From: Dallia pectoralis
Lineage: Eukaryota; Chordata; Actinopteri; Esociformes; Umbridae
DNA length: 64,000 bases
Assembly: GCA_029465975.1 (NCBI GenBank)
Contig: CM055739.1
Span: 11,375,513-11,439,512, forward strand
Direction: 5' to 3'
Shown here: positions 9,711 through 23,557 of the stretch, piece by piece
Layout of the letters: every line of letters starts with the position of its first letter
Position numbering within the stretch: position 1 is the first letter of the stretch
Translations under genes and position numbers: made by a program
Notes under the pieces: generated by a model
The model's input: only the letters and a program-made list of their open reading frames with translations
The model's database searches: none
Told to the model about the DNA's origin: nothing

Positions 9711-12253
9711 ATCCCATTGCGCGCCGGGGGTGTGCGAGTCTGCGAGAGCGGTGTGTAGGCGGAGCGGTGGCATTTGAATGGGGGGGGGAACAAATGCTTT
9801 AACTCAGACGATAGAAGCGGAGATCACACACACTAACTCCGCAGATCAAGGGATTCCATATCGACGCGCATTACCACCCCGCTTTGAGAGGTCTGGAGAG
9901 GTCTGCTTTCGAAGTTTGGATGAGATTGGATGGGTTATTATGCTGGGGTGCCATTTGATTCGTTTACAAATATGTTGATAACTAAAAACATTCGTATGAG
10001 CTGCTTATCATAGATTTTTTGCGATTGTCTGTTGCACTTACAAAAATATTAAAAGTATGTTAACATTTCTTAAACAATTATTTTTTTAAGTGTTGGTATG
10101 TCTTGAAATGTTTAAATTGTTCATATTTTCTATATCCATGCAGTCCGGTCTCATGCGGCTGTTGATATCTCAACATTTAGCCCATTTCAGAGGAATCCAT
10201 TATAACCAATGTAATCTAACACAACCTGTAAATCTGTAAATATCAATTTTTATTCGCTAATACCTCTTTTATTATATGTTTAGGCTATATATGTTATAAT
10301 TATATTGATATTCTTCATTTAGCCTATATTTGTCAACAATATGTGTATTTTGTACCATAAGTATGCACTTACTTTTCTTAATTAAACGAAGCAAATTAAT
10401 GTCTATAAGATTTCGGCAAACCCACTGATGCACCCCAAAACCGGGACACAATCCCAGAATGTGCAGTTTTTTAAACGGAAGCCCTGTAACAGGAACATTG
10501 CTGATTCTAATCTCGAGCAGATAATTATATTCTACTATATATAGCCTATATATAAATTCATTGATCTGCATTAACTAAGGCTTTTGCATCTAATAATGCC
10601 AAGATAAATGGCTATTTCTTCATTTATACTCTGTTTGAGATCAAGTGTTTATACAGATAATAGGGCTTATGAACCTATGAAGAAAATCATGTTACTGTAA
10701 GAGGTTAGTTTACTGATATATTCGAGCTAGTTAAATTCTGATTATCAGAGCTGTTCCGAATAAAGGGTGCAGTAGCCTGCTGCTGTTTGTCTGATGTTGG
10801 CATGGGCTGTGAAATAGGGAATAGTTGGACACTTCAAACAGTGACAATGAGAATGTAAGGTGAGCGAGTCGAATATACTGGCTTCTGAGTTGTCTTAGAC
10901 CGTGTTTCTCCACTGGTTTGGCCTCGGAGTCATATTAACATTGTTGAAACACGATATCCACATCTCCCTTTTTTATTAAACGAAACATCGTCTTAATTCA
11001 TTTCAGATCTGAAAAGAAAAAAGAAGGTTACTCATACATTACAAACATACATTATTTTCTCTCCCCCAATAAATATTTTATGACTGTTATGTACGTGTTT
11101 GTTTTTAGTGTATATTTTGTTGTTTTAATACAAATTGTGCTTTATGGTGTGTCCTTGCTTCCGGAAAGCCTTGCCTTTCACATCAGAGGATGACCAAGTA
11201 AATTTCACTATAGTAATGATGCAATCAAAGACAAAAAAAGAAAGGATTTGCCATCAAGTAAACAATTTTCAAAAGCTACAGCTACTCCCTCACTTACTCG
11301 CTTAGACAATGTCTACAAATATTACTAGTTACTAAGTTCTTGTTCCTTCATGTACAATTGTGTCATTAATGCTAAGATTATTAGTGCTAAACAAAACCGT
11401 TTAGACATAATAGTTATCTAGTCATTCACAGTAACAGCAATTTGACCATTATGTCCAATAACACTATAATTGTAGTGATCAGGGTTGGGCTCATATCTTA
11501 CCACTTGACTGTGACTTTATCATGTAGGCCTACTGATATAAATAGCTTTGTGTCTGTTTGTGGTAGTATGAGCTTTGGAAACGTTGCATTACATCAGGCT
11601 TCTGGAATGTGGTGTTTGATCAGAGGAAAATGATCTGGAGAGACAAAAGACACAAAATAGTCTGTAGGACCGCAGCCGATTCCAACTATACAGAGTCTGG
11701 GAGCAATACGCGTTTTATGGCCCTTTCTGCGATGCATAGCATTTAGTTCAAGTAATTTTTCCTGAAGTTGTGTTGTCACAAGAAAACAAGGTTGGGACCT
11801 TACAGTTAGAGTAGCAACCTTTAATATACAGTTTCTGGAACACAACAATGGTCAAATGTCTTCATGTATAATGCACACAAACTTTGGAATCCATCTGAAA
11901 ATTGAGTTAGTTATGTACTATTGCTATGAAAATGTCTATCCGTAAATATAGAAACACTTAAATAAAAAAACGTATTGAAAATATCCTACATCGTAGTTCA
12001 ATAATTATTATAAAATAATAATATTTACTAGAATAGTTTTAAGTCAAGCACTGAATGTCACTGTAGCATATTTTCTGACAACTTTAGAATAAGTTAAAAC
12101 TAGAATAAAACTATACTATTTGAAATGGCATATGTATTATTGTATTATCTTGATTTCCAGTTCCATAACCTTTTAATAGATTGGTGAAATTAAAGAAAGA
12201 TTCTATTAGGCTTCACACTCAGAAGTAATGCAGACACAGACACGGGTGAGTAG
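9711..12253. other. Intergenic, no gene seen
   Basis: AT-rich; only short frames without coding character. No RNA gene or clear transposon end recognised. Confidence 0.5.
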
Positions 12254-12530
12254 TTTCCGGTACACAGGCTGGAGGTGAAGGTACAGGCAGGTGGCAGGCA
12301 GGCAGGGAGTCCTCAGGGCAGCAAGAGGTCGGTACACAGGCTGGAGGTGTAGGTACAGACAGGTGGTTGGCAGGGAGTAGTCAGGGAAGGAGGAGGTTGG
12401 TTCACAGGCTGGAGGTGAAGGTACAGGCAGGTGGTAGGCAGGGAGTAGTCAGGGAAGGAGGAGGTCGGTACACAGGCTGGAGGTGAAGCTACAGACAGGT
12501 GGTAGGCAGGGAGTAGTCCAAGGATGAGCA
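12254..12530. repeat. Minisatellite of about 68-72 bp, roughly 4 copies
   Basis: The phrase GTACACAGGCTGGAGGTG recurs at about 12260, 12332, 12400 and 12468, with spacings of 72, 68 and 68 bp. Each unit continues through a CAGGCAGGTGGTAGGCAGGG block. The following 12531-12715 looks like the end of a dispersed fish repeat whose family I cannot name. Confidence 0.8.
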
Positions 12531-12720
12531 GGGATCCGACAGACAGGAGCAGAACTGGTAACAGGTACAGAGGTTAAAGCGGGACCGCTCAGTAGAAACA
12601 CACAAGACGATCTAGCAGGGAAGTAACATAGACCAACGGAATAAATACCCACACAAATGAGAATATGGTGTGGGCGGACCTAACCCAGGTGAACACCCTC
12701 AGGTTGTGACACATTTATGT

Positions 12721-15459
12721 TTCAAGTCTCAGTTTAATTGGTGAGTTTCAAACTTATTGGGAGATGAATTCAGCTTTTTCTGGTGGTGTTTTTGTAATTC
12801 ATTTTTTCAATATAATGTATCTGGGTATTGATATATTAAGTATTAGCAAATATTAGGTGAATTATGCATAGTAGAAAATACAGTTATTTTTTAAATAAAA
12901 CAAATGTGCGTTGGCAGAGAAATTTTTATTATGAAAAAATACAAAAGAAAAAACGAACAAAAAAGCCATACAAGAAATATTTTTGGTGCCCAACTTATAT
13001 TGGTAGATGACCATACTTTCATTACATATGTCTATATATTATATTTAATGGAACTTTAATGGAATGGAATTTTATAAATTCTGACAAAAAAGTGTTATGG
13101 GAAACACATGCACTTCTCATTCTACAACAAGCTCAGTTGGGAGAGGAGATGGTTTGCCTGCGATCAGTAAGGTTAAAGTAACCTTTTGCTGTTATTGATC
13201 TTTTATCTTTTTTAAAAGATACGTAGGCCTAACCCATTTCCTTACATAACCCTTTTCTAAACATAATCTTAACATTATCTCTAACCACAATCCAAACCTT
13301 AACCCTTACATAACCTTCTTCTTTTTCTGAACTTAACCTAAACATTATCCTTAACCATAACACCATCTTAACACCAGTACTGTGAGAACTAACCTCAACT
13401 TTAACTTTACATTTTATTTTCATTGCCTCTTTCATTACTGTAGGTTTGTAAGATATGATTTTTTTAGTAGCATTTGTAGCACATTATACATTTTTTTAAT
13501 GTAATTCAACCTAACTCGATGTAACATATCACACAAAATTAGGAGTCAGATTTATATATAACAGGTTATGTATTTCCCTGAGACCACATTCAAAAAAATT
13601 GGTTTGGAAACTATGTGACATGGACCATATCAATCATTCAGCAGTTCCTGCAGAGCTCAGTACAGTGCATTTTGACAGAATACTATTTTCCAAAGCCAGA
13701 CATAAATGGAAAACAAGCTGCATGCGGAATTAAACAAGTTGATATTCTTTGTTTCTGTCCATCAACACATATAGAAAATGAATCATGTAAAACTGTAGGC
13801 CAGATTATTTTGGACAAAGGTATCACAAACCATTGGATATTAGCTAATCTTTAGGTGCCGAATATTGCTTCAAAACTCTTTAGCTATGTAGGCCTAACCA
13901 ATATCCAGCCTGTTTTTATACAGACCCTAGCTCACGTGACAGCTATCCAGCCTGTTTTATTACAGGCCCTAGCTCAGTGACAGCTATCCAGACTTTAGCG
14001 GAGGTAACACTGGGTTTTCCTTTCCTTTAGTGGTACTCATGAGAGTCGGTTTCATCATAGCAATCTGCGGTTTTTCCAACTGCACTTGGAGAAACTTTAG
14101 AATTGCTTGAAATTTTACAGATGGATTGACCTTAACGACTGCTACAGTTCAGACATAATGACCGTCATAATGAGTGTCTCTTATAAAGGCACACCTGTTT
14201 TATTTAAATGCTTTCCGGGAGAAGCCGGTTCAGGGAATTCAAAGGGTGTGAAAAGCTGTCATTAGGGCAAAGGATGGCTACTTGGAAGAATCTGCAATAT
14301 GAAACGGATTTTGATCTCGTCATCACTTCTCGGTCGCTACATGATCCCGTATATGTTGGACGTCTTTACTAGTGAAAAAGTGACTAGTGAAATACCCTTG
14401 AAAGTGTCCAAACTTTTACTGGAGCCATGTACAAGTAAATAAGATAAATCAGATAATGACAATTGTCGACAATTAAGCAAATTTCTCCTCAGAGACATGT
14501 AAACGGCGACCGGTGTGGTAAAAATTGCGGAAAGAAGTCCATGGGTACAACTGAGACGCAGAAGGTGTCCTGTGTCCCTCAGTGTCTCTCGAACCCCCGC
14601 GCTGTCTATCTTTAACTTTCTTCATGTACCATCAAGTCAAATGTTTGTCTGCATTTCTGAGCAATCGTTCCACGTGAGCTTCGCTTCCTGACTATTTATA
14701 AGAGACTAGTTGCTATCCTCTTCCATGACACTGTCCTGTTGCATATTGTGGCCTTAAGCAATAGAACCTATTGAGTTATTTCAGACCTTACAGGTCGGGA
14801 TACATTTAAAGGCTGATGGTGGGACAAAAAGGCACAGATTAACATATTTCAACTGCATAGATTATTTACCCATCATGCCATGCGGTTTTATAATAACATT
14901 AAAAAGAAAAAGAGATATTTGTCTAAAGAAGTTCGACTTCTCCCAGCTTTTTAAAAAATATACAGAAAAAAGACCTGTGACGAGGACAGGAAGAAATACT
15001 AAGAGAGTGATAGGCTAGACTGTGTCTGGTGATTGGGACTAACTTATCCAGGATAAGTTGTAGAAAGACCAAAAACACGCCCTACCTGTGTAAACTGAGA
15101 GCATTGGACCGTTCAGGCTCCATTGCCCAGCCTTTCTATTGGACATTGGGGAACTTCCATTTTGTGGCTTTTATCCACTTCCCTCAGATCGGCCAATGTT
15201 TTAAAACCCAACCACAGAGAGAGAGCCTGGCTCTACATCTGGATCTAACAGTGTTCATGCACAAGCGGGAGCCCACACATTCAATGCAGCAAAAAACAGC
15301 CCACAAAATACAGATCCAATAGAGTTGTGTGGTGAGCACCAGACACCACAACGTAAACAACCACGTCCGACCAACGCCGCATACAGAAATAAAACCAGAA
15401 CAAGTTGTCATCAGGTCTTAACACTCTAAGTCTGGGAAATGCCCAGCAGATGAGTGTGG

Positions 15460-15460
<1 letters not shown>
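12721..15460. other. Intergenic, no gene seen
   Basis: Contains a degenerate TAACC/TTAACC simple repeat at about 13232-13390. Near 13913-13990 a short duplicated phrase occurs (CCAGCCTGTTTTA, then CCCTAGCTCA and GTGACAGCTATCCAG twice). No convincing exon. Confidence 0.5.

Positions 15461-15510
<50 letters not shown>
15461..15510. repeat. (CA)n microsatellite
   Basis: Uninterrupted CA dinucleotide run of 50 bp. Confidence 0.98.
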
Positions 15511-15514
<4 letters not shown>

Positions 15515-17250
15515 GAGACAACCACGCGGACAGACGACCCTAGTGCCACTAACTAACTCGTGCCTGAACTTGCGGCGTGCGTCAAATTACTCTGACAGGG
15601 TGGAGTGCTGGCTGAACGAGGAAATATTCCAGAAGTCAGAATTTCAGGCATTTGCTTCGTCGTTTGCTTCGGCACCTTGGTTCTGCTGCCACGGAGCAGC
15701 TGCTGGCTGGGCAGACGCTACAGGTCGTGTGTGTATCTGTGAAAAAATTGTTTGTACGAGTGGGTGGATGTGTGCGTGCGTATGAATAACGAGACACATT
15801 TTACACTTAATAGCTGTGTACCAAATAGACAGCATCAGTTCTAATGTCCTTCTGTTCTGAGTGCTCAAGTTGCACCCAGTCCACATTGTCCCTCTGTCCA
15901 CCCTGTAATGCTGTGAACATGGTGGTCTGACGAAGGAGAAAGACGGCTATTCAGAGGGCCATCGCAGCGCACCAGGGCTTCAGATAAACAGAGGGCCTCT
16001 GGTTGGGACTCCGAATAAAGCCTAAAGGGGACAAACTGCTGGTTAAACCCCAATTCATATGAACCGAGGAGGAGCTAGAGAAGGAAAAGCTAAACAGAGA
16101 CATAGAATAACATGCAGACATTTATTCATTTTCAAATTACTTTCATCAGCCCTTTTCTAACATAATTAAAGTCATCCCCACCAAAGAGAAGCTAGCAGAG
16201 AGAGAGGGAAAGACGGGAGATAAAGAGCGAGATAAAGAGAGAGAGGGGCATGAAAGCTTACCATCTCCTCTGGCTGCTGTCCAGACAATGATGTCATGTT
16301 TAATGACCTCACCATGCCGTGTCATCCCTGCCCCCCCCCATGCACCACTTTAGGTGCACCACAGCCCAAAGTGTCCCAGCCCAGTGCACATTACTGTACT
16401 ACCGTTCGTCTCCATAGCAAAAGCCAGTGTCCTAACAGCTCCATTGGCATGGTCCGGTAAGTTGGTGCTAGGCAATTATCTTGTTAACCCCAAGGCTAAG
16501 GAAATTCAATCATGTGATCAGGGAAGGTTTTAAGCCAATACATTGCAATATTCCCAAAGCGCTGCTCTCACCATCGTTGATCGAACCATGCAGTCTTCAC
16601 ACTGGTCTAGGTGAATCTCTTTCTTCCTCCCGCTCTGTCTCTCTCTCTCTGAATCTTTATAATATCTTCGTCTTCACAGAAAGCTGGTTACGCCTGCAAG
16701 AGAACAAAGGGGTTCTTTGTCCTCAGGATTGCTTGGTGGATCTGAAAACTGAAACCGAACCAATAGAGGTAAAGCTCAAAAAGCACTAGAAAAATGATTT
16801 AGACACAGAACATCTCAGATTATTCTGAAAAGAGTTTTCTATTTAGTAACATAAACTGTTGACCCAAAGCTTTATCACCACACTCATCTCCTAACAAGGG
16901 CACATGTCAAGGTCTTGGTAGATCAGATGGCAAGTCAACACTCAGTCCTGTCTGATCCGAACTGACAGAAGGTCTACCGTAGCACAAACAACGTATTTTT
17001 TAATTGTGCCCGTGATGACATGGTTTATGCTGATGACGACCCCCCCCCCGTCCACCATATAAGGCACATCCATTGGGAATATATATATTGGAACTGGGCT
17101 TTTGAACAGTGGAAGGTCGCCTGGCCCGAAGAGTACCGTTTTCTTAGCATATTTCGCAAGTGGTCATAATGTTTTCAGTGTATATGGTCAGCTTTCCTTT
17201 AATATCGTGACATGGAATTTTATCCCAAGTAAATAAAAAAATAATTGCAC
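15511..17250. other. Intergenic, no gene seen
   Basis: A GA-rich stretch lies near 16195-16245 and a run of C at 16330-16338. No supported gene. Confidence 0.5.
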
Positions 17251-17403
17251 CCAAATTGTCTTCTTTAAGATCTCCAAATTGTCCTTTTTGAGATGTCCAA
17301 ATTGCCCTTTTGAGATGTCCAAATTGCCCTTTTGAGATGTCCAAATTGCCCTTTTGAGATGTCCAAATTGCCCTTTTGAGATGTCCAAATTGTCCCTCTG
17401 ACC
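17251..17403. repeat. 22-23 bp minisatellite, about 7 copies
   Basis: Repeated unit CCAAATTGCCCTTTTGAGAT plus GT, with more diverged units at each end (TGTCTTCTTTAAGATCT at the left, TGTCCCTCTGACC at the right). Confidence 0.92.
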
Positions 17404-18230
17404 ATCCCCATAATGATCCGTATTAAACATATTTAGTTTCAAAATCGGACCAAATCTCCTCTTAGTAACGTTTTCTTGAGAAGTCAAAATAAATGGTCAA
17501 AAGCTCCCCACAGGCCCCCTACAATTTTGCCTGGCTACCTAAACTCCTTGCCAAACTTTATGCCACACCCGAAAAATAGATGACTGTAAAGCCGCCAGAG
17601 AGACAGAAACTTATTCATTTTTCTGTTACTGGTAACTACAGAAGGAAGGCACAAACACCAGCACGTTTTTCAACATATTTTGTTTTGATATTAGCATATT
17701 GGCCACTAGTAATTAGCTAGTAGTAGTAGTTTTAACTTCACCACACAGTCCTCACAGCCAAAATGTATCGTGTTTACTGGAAATAAATGCTGTCTACTTA
17801 CACATCTGGGATCACTCTTAGCAACAGGAAGATTTGACCGAAAGATCTTTAGTCACTCATGAAGTGTGGGCTGTAAACATTTTCTATGAATTAAAAACCT
17901 TAGTCATTGGTGACTACATTACTGCAGAGATTTGGCCTTGTTTACCACAGGGTAGGGCTACTGACCTAGAGGCTGGTCTAAAGTTGGTTCTGTCTAAATC
18001 CAAAACTGCCAAGTATTGACACTAGAGAGATATTGTTATCCGCCCTGGCACCAATAATAGGTTGAAACATCTTGATGTCATTTGGTGTGTGGTCCAGGAT
18101 CGTCCATGTGTGCTCTAGCATGTTGCAGTATAGCTTTGACTCAGTCCCACTGAGTCATGGTGGTGGTTGACGACGGAAACCGACATAGAGTGGGCGCGAA
18201 ACATAAGGATATTTAATGGCTCCATAATGT
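17404..18230. other. Intergenic, no gene seen
   Basis: Ordinary AT-rich sequence between two minisatellites. Confidence 0.5.
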
Positions 18231-19011
18231 CAAGCGGTGGAGGCCCAGGCCCGGGTGCCCTGTCAGGTGGAGGCTCAGGGCCGGGTGCCCTGTCAGGTGG
18301 AGGCTCAGGGCCGGGTGCCCTGTCAGGTGGAGGCTCACCGGGTGCCCTGTCAGGTGGAGGCTCAGGGCCGGGTGCCCTGTCAGGTGGAGGCTCAGGGCCG
18401 GGTGCCCTGTCAGGTGGAGGCTCAGGGCCGGGTGCCCTGTCAGGTGGAGGCTCACCGGGTGCCCTGTCAGGTGGAGGCTCAGGGCCGGGTGCCCTGTCAG
18501 GTGGAGGCTCAGGGCCGGGTGCCCTGTCAGGTGGAGGCTCAGGGCCGGGTGCCCTGTCAGGTGGAGGCTCACCGGGTGCCCTGTCAGGTGGAGGCTCAGG
18601 GCCGGGTGCCCTGTCAGGTGGAGGCTCAGGGCCGGGTGCCCTGTCAGGTGGAGGCTCAGGGCCGGGTGCCCTGTCAGGTGGAGGCTCAGGGCCGGGAGCC
18701 CTGTCAGATGGAGGCTCAGGGCCCGGGTGTCCTGTCAGGTGGAGGCTCACCGGGTGCCCTGTCAGGTGGAGGCTCACCGGGTGCCCTGTCAGGTGGAGGC
18801 TCAGGGCCGGGTGCCCTGTCAGGTGGAGGCTCAGGGCCGGGAGCCCTGTCAGGTGGAGGCTCAGGGCCGGGTGCCCTGTCAGGTGGAGGCTCAGGGCCGG
18901 GAGCCCTGTCAGATGGAGGCTCAGGGCCCAAATGCCCTGTCAGGTGAAGGCTCACCGGGTGCCCTGTCAGGTGGAGGCTCAGGGCCCGGGTGCCCTGTCA
19001 GGTGGAGGCTC
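18231..19011. repeat. GC-rich minisatellite of 30- and 27-bp units with higher-order order
   Basis: About 27 units. The main unit is CAGGTGGAGGCTCAGGGCCG plus GGTGCCCTGT (30 bp); a shorter form lacks AGGGC and gains AC (27 bp). In the left half the order is three 30s then one 27, repeated about three times (117-bp higher-order period). Toward the right, units vary more (GAGCC, CAGATGG and CCCAAATG variants). Both unit lengths are multiples of three, giving long spurious open frames on both strands. Confidence 0.95.
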
Positions 19012-19821
19012 TGCCCTGGGAACTGGTGCTGGAGGCACTCAACTAAACCTACAATATATTTTTATGTCACTTTAGTGCTAAACTGCCTAGACTAAGTTTC
19101 TGTTAGCTTACATTCTTATTTCATACTTTTCAGATTTTAGGCTGTGTATTTATATAATCACTTTGTGAAAACTGCTAATATACAAAGGCTTCATAAAAGA
19201 ATTATGAAACTAGACTGAAGGTTTCCCTTGTGCATAACTGAATTGGAATGTATGTAGTAGTAAACCCAAATCATGCTTGAAGACAATATCATGGAAACGT
19301 TACAAATTTAAAATCAAACTGGAAGCCAATATCATGAAAATGTGTAATAAAACGTATTTTAAACAAATGGTCACAATTCCAGTGACGGCTGTGCCTGGCA
19401 GTAAATGATCAATATAAGTCAAGATATGTCAAGAGAATGTTTTTGGCTTGAGGTGCCACTGATCTATCTATGCTCTATGCCATAGAAAACTACATAGGGA
19501 TAAAATGGGTAGGAATAATGAGATGTCTTACGTCAAGAGGAAGCTTCCAGCAACCTCTTTAAAAGAAAATGACTACAAGTTTATGTATAATGTAAAATGC
19601 TTAGAGGAAATCAATTCAATCAAAGTGTTGTTGATCAACGGGACAAAGAAACGTTGCAAACAGAGTTTCAGTAAAAGATGTTCTAACACTGATCGAAACC
19701 TGCAGCCTACAACCCTTCGTTTCATCACACATTCTCTAAACGCCTCGTAGGCACAAAGAGAGTGGGAAAACCAAAGTCCAAAGTCCAAATGTCCAAGCCG
19801 CTGATTTTCTGGTATGATTTT
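19012..19821. other. Intergenic, no gene seen
   Basis: AT-rich unique-looking sequence; short frames only. Confidence 0.5.
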
Positions 19822-20448
19822 CCTCTCCCACTCCGTCTGCCTCTCCACTCTCCTTCTACTTCCTCGCTCTCCACTCCTCTTCTACTTCCTCCCTCTCCAC
19901 TCTCCTTCTACTTCCTCCCTCTCCACTCTCCTTCTACTTCCTCCCTCTCTACTCTCATTCTACTTCCTCCCTCTTTATTCTTCTTCTACTTCTCCTTATA
20001 CTTCCTCCCTCTCCCTCTCCACTCTCCTTCTACTTCCTCCCTCTCCACTCCTCTTCTACTTCCTCCCTCTCCCTCTCCACTCTCCTTCTACTTCCTCCCT
20101 CTCCACTCTCCTTCTACTTCCTCCCTCTCCACTCTCCTTCTACTTCCTCCCTCTCTACTCTCATTCTACTTCCTCCCTCTTTATTCTTCTTCTACTTCTC
20201 CTTATACTTCCTCCCTCTCCCTCTCCACTCTCCTTCTACTTCCTCCCTCTCCACTCCTCTTCTACTTCCTCCCTCTCCCTCTCCACTCTCCTTCTACTTC
20301 CTCCCTCTCCCTCTCCACTCTCCTTCTACTTCCTCCCTCTCCACTCCTCTTCTACTTCCTCCCTCTCCCTCTCCACTCTCCTTCTACTTCCTCCCTCTCC
20401 ACTCCTCTTCTACTTCCTTCCTCTCCCTCCCTCTCCACTCTTCTCCAC
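19822..20448. repeat. Pyrimidine-rich minisatellite (26/32-bp units)
   Basis: About 0.63 kb of nearly pure C/T on the plus strand, built from TTCTACTTCCTCCCTCTCC plus ACTCTCC (26 bp), with 32-bp variants carrying an extra CCCTCT. A larger block including CTCTACTCTCATTCTAC and TTCTTCTACTTCTCCTTATAC occurs twice, about 206 bp apart. The long frames rich in Ser, Leu and Pro across it are repeat artefacts. Confidence 0.95.
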
Positions 20449-23400
20449 TCCCTCACCACGCCCCCGCCCTCCTTTAGATGTATACTTTAGATGCTCTCAT
20501 CAGAGCGTCGCCCAACCACCAGATCAGCCCACACTACCATCGTCCTCCGGGATTGGGCCTGTCCGGAGAAGAGAAAACAACAGCTCCAAATTCGCCTTGA
20601 TTAAAATCTCTGGCTTTGCTGTTTGTTTGTCCTCAAACCCACTAATGTTGACCTTAGAAGCTCTGAAGTGTGGAAAATGCCTGTCCAAGCCAAGGCCGAG
20701 CTGAAAGAATAAACCCCAAAAACAGCCCTGGACTGTGGATGACCACTCATTCTGAGATGGACGGCACATCTATAATGGTTCTGTTTTAAGCTTCAATCAG
20801 AGAAGCAGGTCAACTTTAACTATTTTACAAAAAGAGCACACTTGATTTGACACATATTACAAAAAAGTGCCAGATTGAAAAATTATACATGTTTTTCTGC
20901 CTCATAAGCATGTTCATTCATTGATGAATCCGTTGAATGCGAGCTCCCTTTCGGCAGGGGAAAGTCATGATGTCATCACAGGGAATTCCCTTCTTCATTC
21001 TACCAAATATGGTCAGGAAGAATGGTTTAGGGAAAAATGCAGAGTGAATCCTGTGTGTGTGTGTGTTCGTAACGTTTCAAATGTTGCTTCACTACACCGC
21101 CAGAAAATTAATGGAAAATGCGTCAGGAATGTCTGGCATTCTGTAAATCACCTCGGAGGTATTTTCACTCACACTTAAAGTCTGGCCTGTATTCCTGACC
21201 CCTGACCTGTAAAGTAAATGTTTTGTTAATTTCTATTAATTATTTTCCCTATAAAATAGATCAAATGACTATTACTTGTACTGTAAAACATACAGGAAGG
21301 CAACACATTTCTGGTACTACCATTAAAAAAAGCAAGTTTCTCATGTGACATTCAGTATTTAAAACAAGACATCAGCGCCTTTGCAAATGAATAAGAAGCT
21401 GATAACACATTAAGACTTTTTTGTTTATTTCCTTTGCTCTCAAGAAGAGAAAATCTTCAAAGATTAGTCACTTTTTATATGAACTCTATCATACTACAGT
21501 TTACAAAAAGATCGGGTAATTATTGTTTTCAACAACTCTTCCACGTCTCTCCTTACATAGACAGTCACAAACCGCAATTACGCAATTACGACTGGCAGCA
21601 AACATATCCAAAATGCCCCGGTGGAGAGCGGCTAAGAGAAATCAGAGACCTAAAATATAACGCCGACAGCGAACAGCCGCGTATAAGAAAATGAGTTTGT
21701 CTCCTTCTGCTGTCTTGGGTTTTTCACACGCCATCCATGAGTGTGTGAGCGTTTGTAAGCAGTCTACGCTATGCATGTGTTTGTGATTAGTGACGTCCCA
21801 GACACCCAGCGACATCTAATGAGACATGACCCACACATCCTGCTCTTCATTTCCACTCCCACTTCGTTCTCAGTGCTTTCTTCTCGGTCTTTTAGCCCGC
21901 ATTCCTCAGTTCATTCCTCAGCCTCGGAATTCATTACTGTCTTACTTTTTCGGGAATACCTGCGTTCTTTTTTAGTGCCGTGCGGAAACACAAACACCGG
22001 AGCATTCCGACTCGATCATTCCAAACAATTTTTACTCCTTGTGTGATCATACAGGGCTACAAAGCGTCCCAGACATTTCCGCATCCAAATAGTTAGGTAG
22101 CACCGTTCTCTAAATCAGTTTAACTCACCTCTCCCGTTTGTATATAGACTGTAAATGCCAGAGTATACTTTGGGACAAACATCATGGTAAAGAAATTACA
22201 TTACCAGACCAAGAGGACAAAGAGATGGGTCTGATTATATAGTAGACCTGTTGGCATGATGACCCCAGGAGACCCTCATTCACATAAAGTACACATTGAC
22301 TTAGATTAACTGTAAAAAAACACACATCCTAAATGTCTGTTACACTTGTGTGTGTGTGTGTCTGAATGTTATTCTGTAGCCTGAGGTTTTAGTGGCAGTG
22401 CCCCCTGTAATTCACTCACATTCCCAGGGAATATGAAATGATTAATGAGTCTGAAAATGGCTAACGAGATAAATACAGTGTGTCTTTTCACCGCTTTATA
22501 CACAGCAGGGTATCAAGCAAACTGAGAGTACTGTCCGTCTGAGAGAACAGTCATTGGTTATCTCTCTGGATGGCAACTAATGTCTTTAACAATTATAGTT
22601 TATATTAGTTTGTTTAACGACCGATCAATATGATGATGGTCAAATCAAGGTGAATGTTATAGTCAGCTCTAATCAAAACCCAAGAGGTCCCATTGGTGAA
22701 GAGCTACGGTTATGAATACTTGGGCCTTGTCATGGTTCTTTCTTATCCCACTCTGTTGGATGTCCCCATCGCTTGAAGAGATTAAACGATGAGAAATGGG
22801 ATAACCTTACTTGGGTTAGTGTGCTAATTGAGACCAACTGTGATTGGTATAGACAGGTGTCTATCACCCTGATTGGACCAATCGGTAGTGTGAATGGAAT
22901 TGTAGTGCGAGAATGCCTGGTGGTTTGTGGTCCACTGGTGGGCTGGTCTTATAATACACAGAGCGGTTTAGAAATATTAAAATAATGACACAAGTCTTGT
23001 TTTTTTGGCCCAGAACGCCGGCACACTGGATTAGAAATAAACACATCTTTAATTAGATAGTGTTTGTGTAGGAATGATATCCAAATGCCCCAAAGGAGAG
23101 TGTGAAGTTAACACACAATGCAAACAATACACAGTAAGCCTACTCAATGGTCTCGTATGTATCTGTCATTTATCTAACTAACTAAATTTGTTAGTTTTTA
23201 TTAAAAAGTGTTACTTTTTGTAGCAATTGAACAGATCTGCATCAGTTTGTTTTAATGTTGACAGAATTGTGCAGCGGTCAGAAATGACGAGTCATCGTCT
23301 CCGCATCTCTTCTTCTGTGGTGTTTTGTCTGTCGCTCATTATAGACTAAACAAAGACAGAGTCAGTCCCTAGGGAGCGAGGATTTGAACTTGCAATTGCT

Positions 23401-23557
23401 TTGGGACAACAAAGTGCTTATAGAGTTCCTGATATCTGCTTGCCGAGCCATAGATTGGATACTCCCTGAAGATGCCCAGCTACTATTAACACAATAAAAA
23501 CAACTGCATTCTGCCGCACAGTTGTTTTTCTTGTCTCTTCCAAATCTATATTATTCA
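20449..23557. other. Intergenic, no gene seen
   Basis: No exon with convincing splice sites or homology recognised. Small GT repeats occur near 21053 and 22349. Confidence 0.5.

Noticed and set aside
14660..14720. Possible plus-strand promoter (CACGTG E-box and TTTATAAGAG)
   Set aside because: No exon, donor or gene follows; such words occur by chance in AT-rich DNA.
18115..19095. Several long Gly/Ser/Pro-rich frames up to 302 codons, resembling a collagen- or silk-like protein
   Set aside because: Entirely repeat-encoded (30/27-bp units), open on both strands, without splice or start context.
19762..20704. Ser/Leu/Pro-rich frames of 242 and 296 codons
   Set aside because: Pyrimidine-rich minisatellite translated in two frames.
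23370..23453. tRNA-like sequence on the minus strand (B-box-like AGTTCAAATCC at 23390-23380 and A-box-like TGGCTCGGCA at 23450-23441)
   Set aside because: Box spacing is about 60 nt, longer than usual, and no clean cloverleaf could be drawn; it may be a decayed SINE head.
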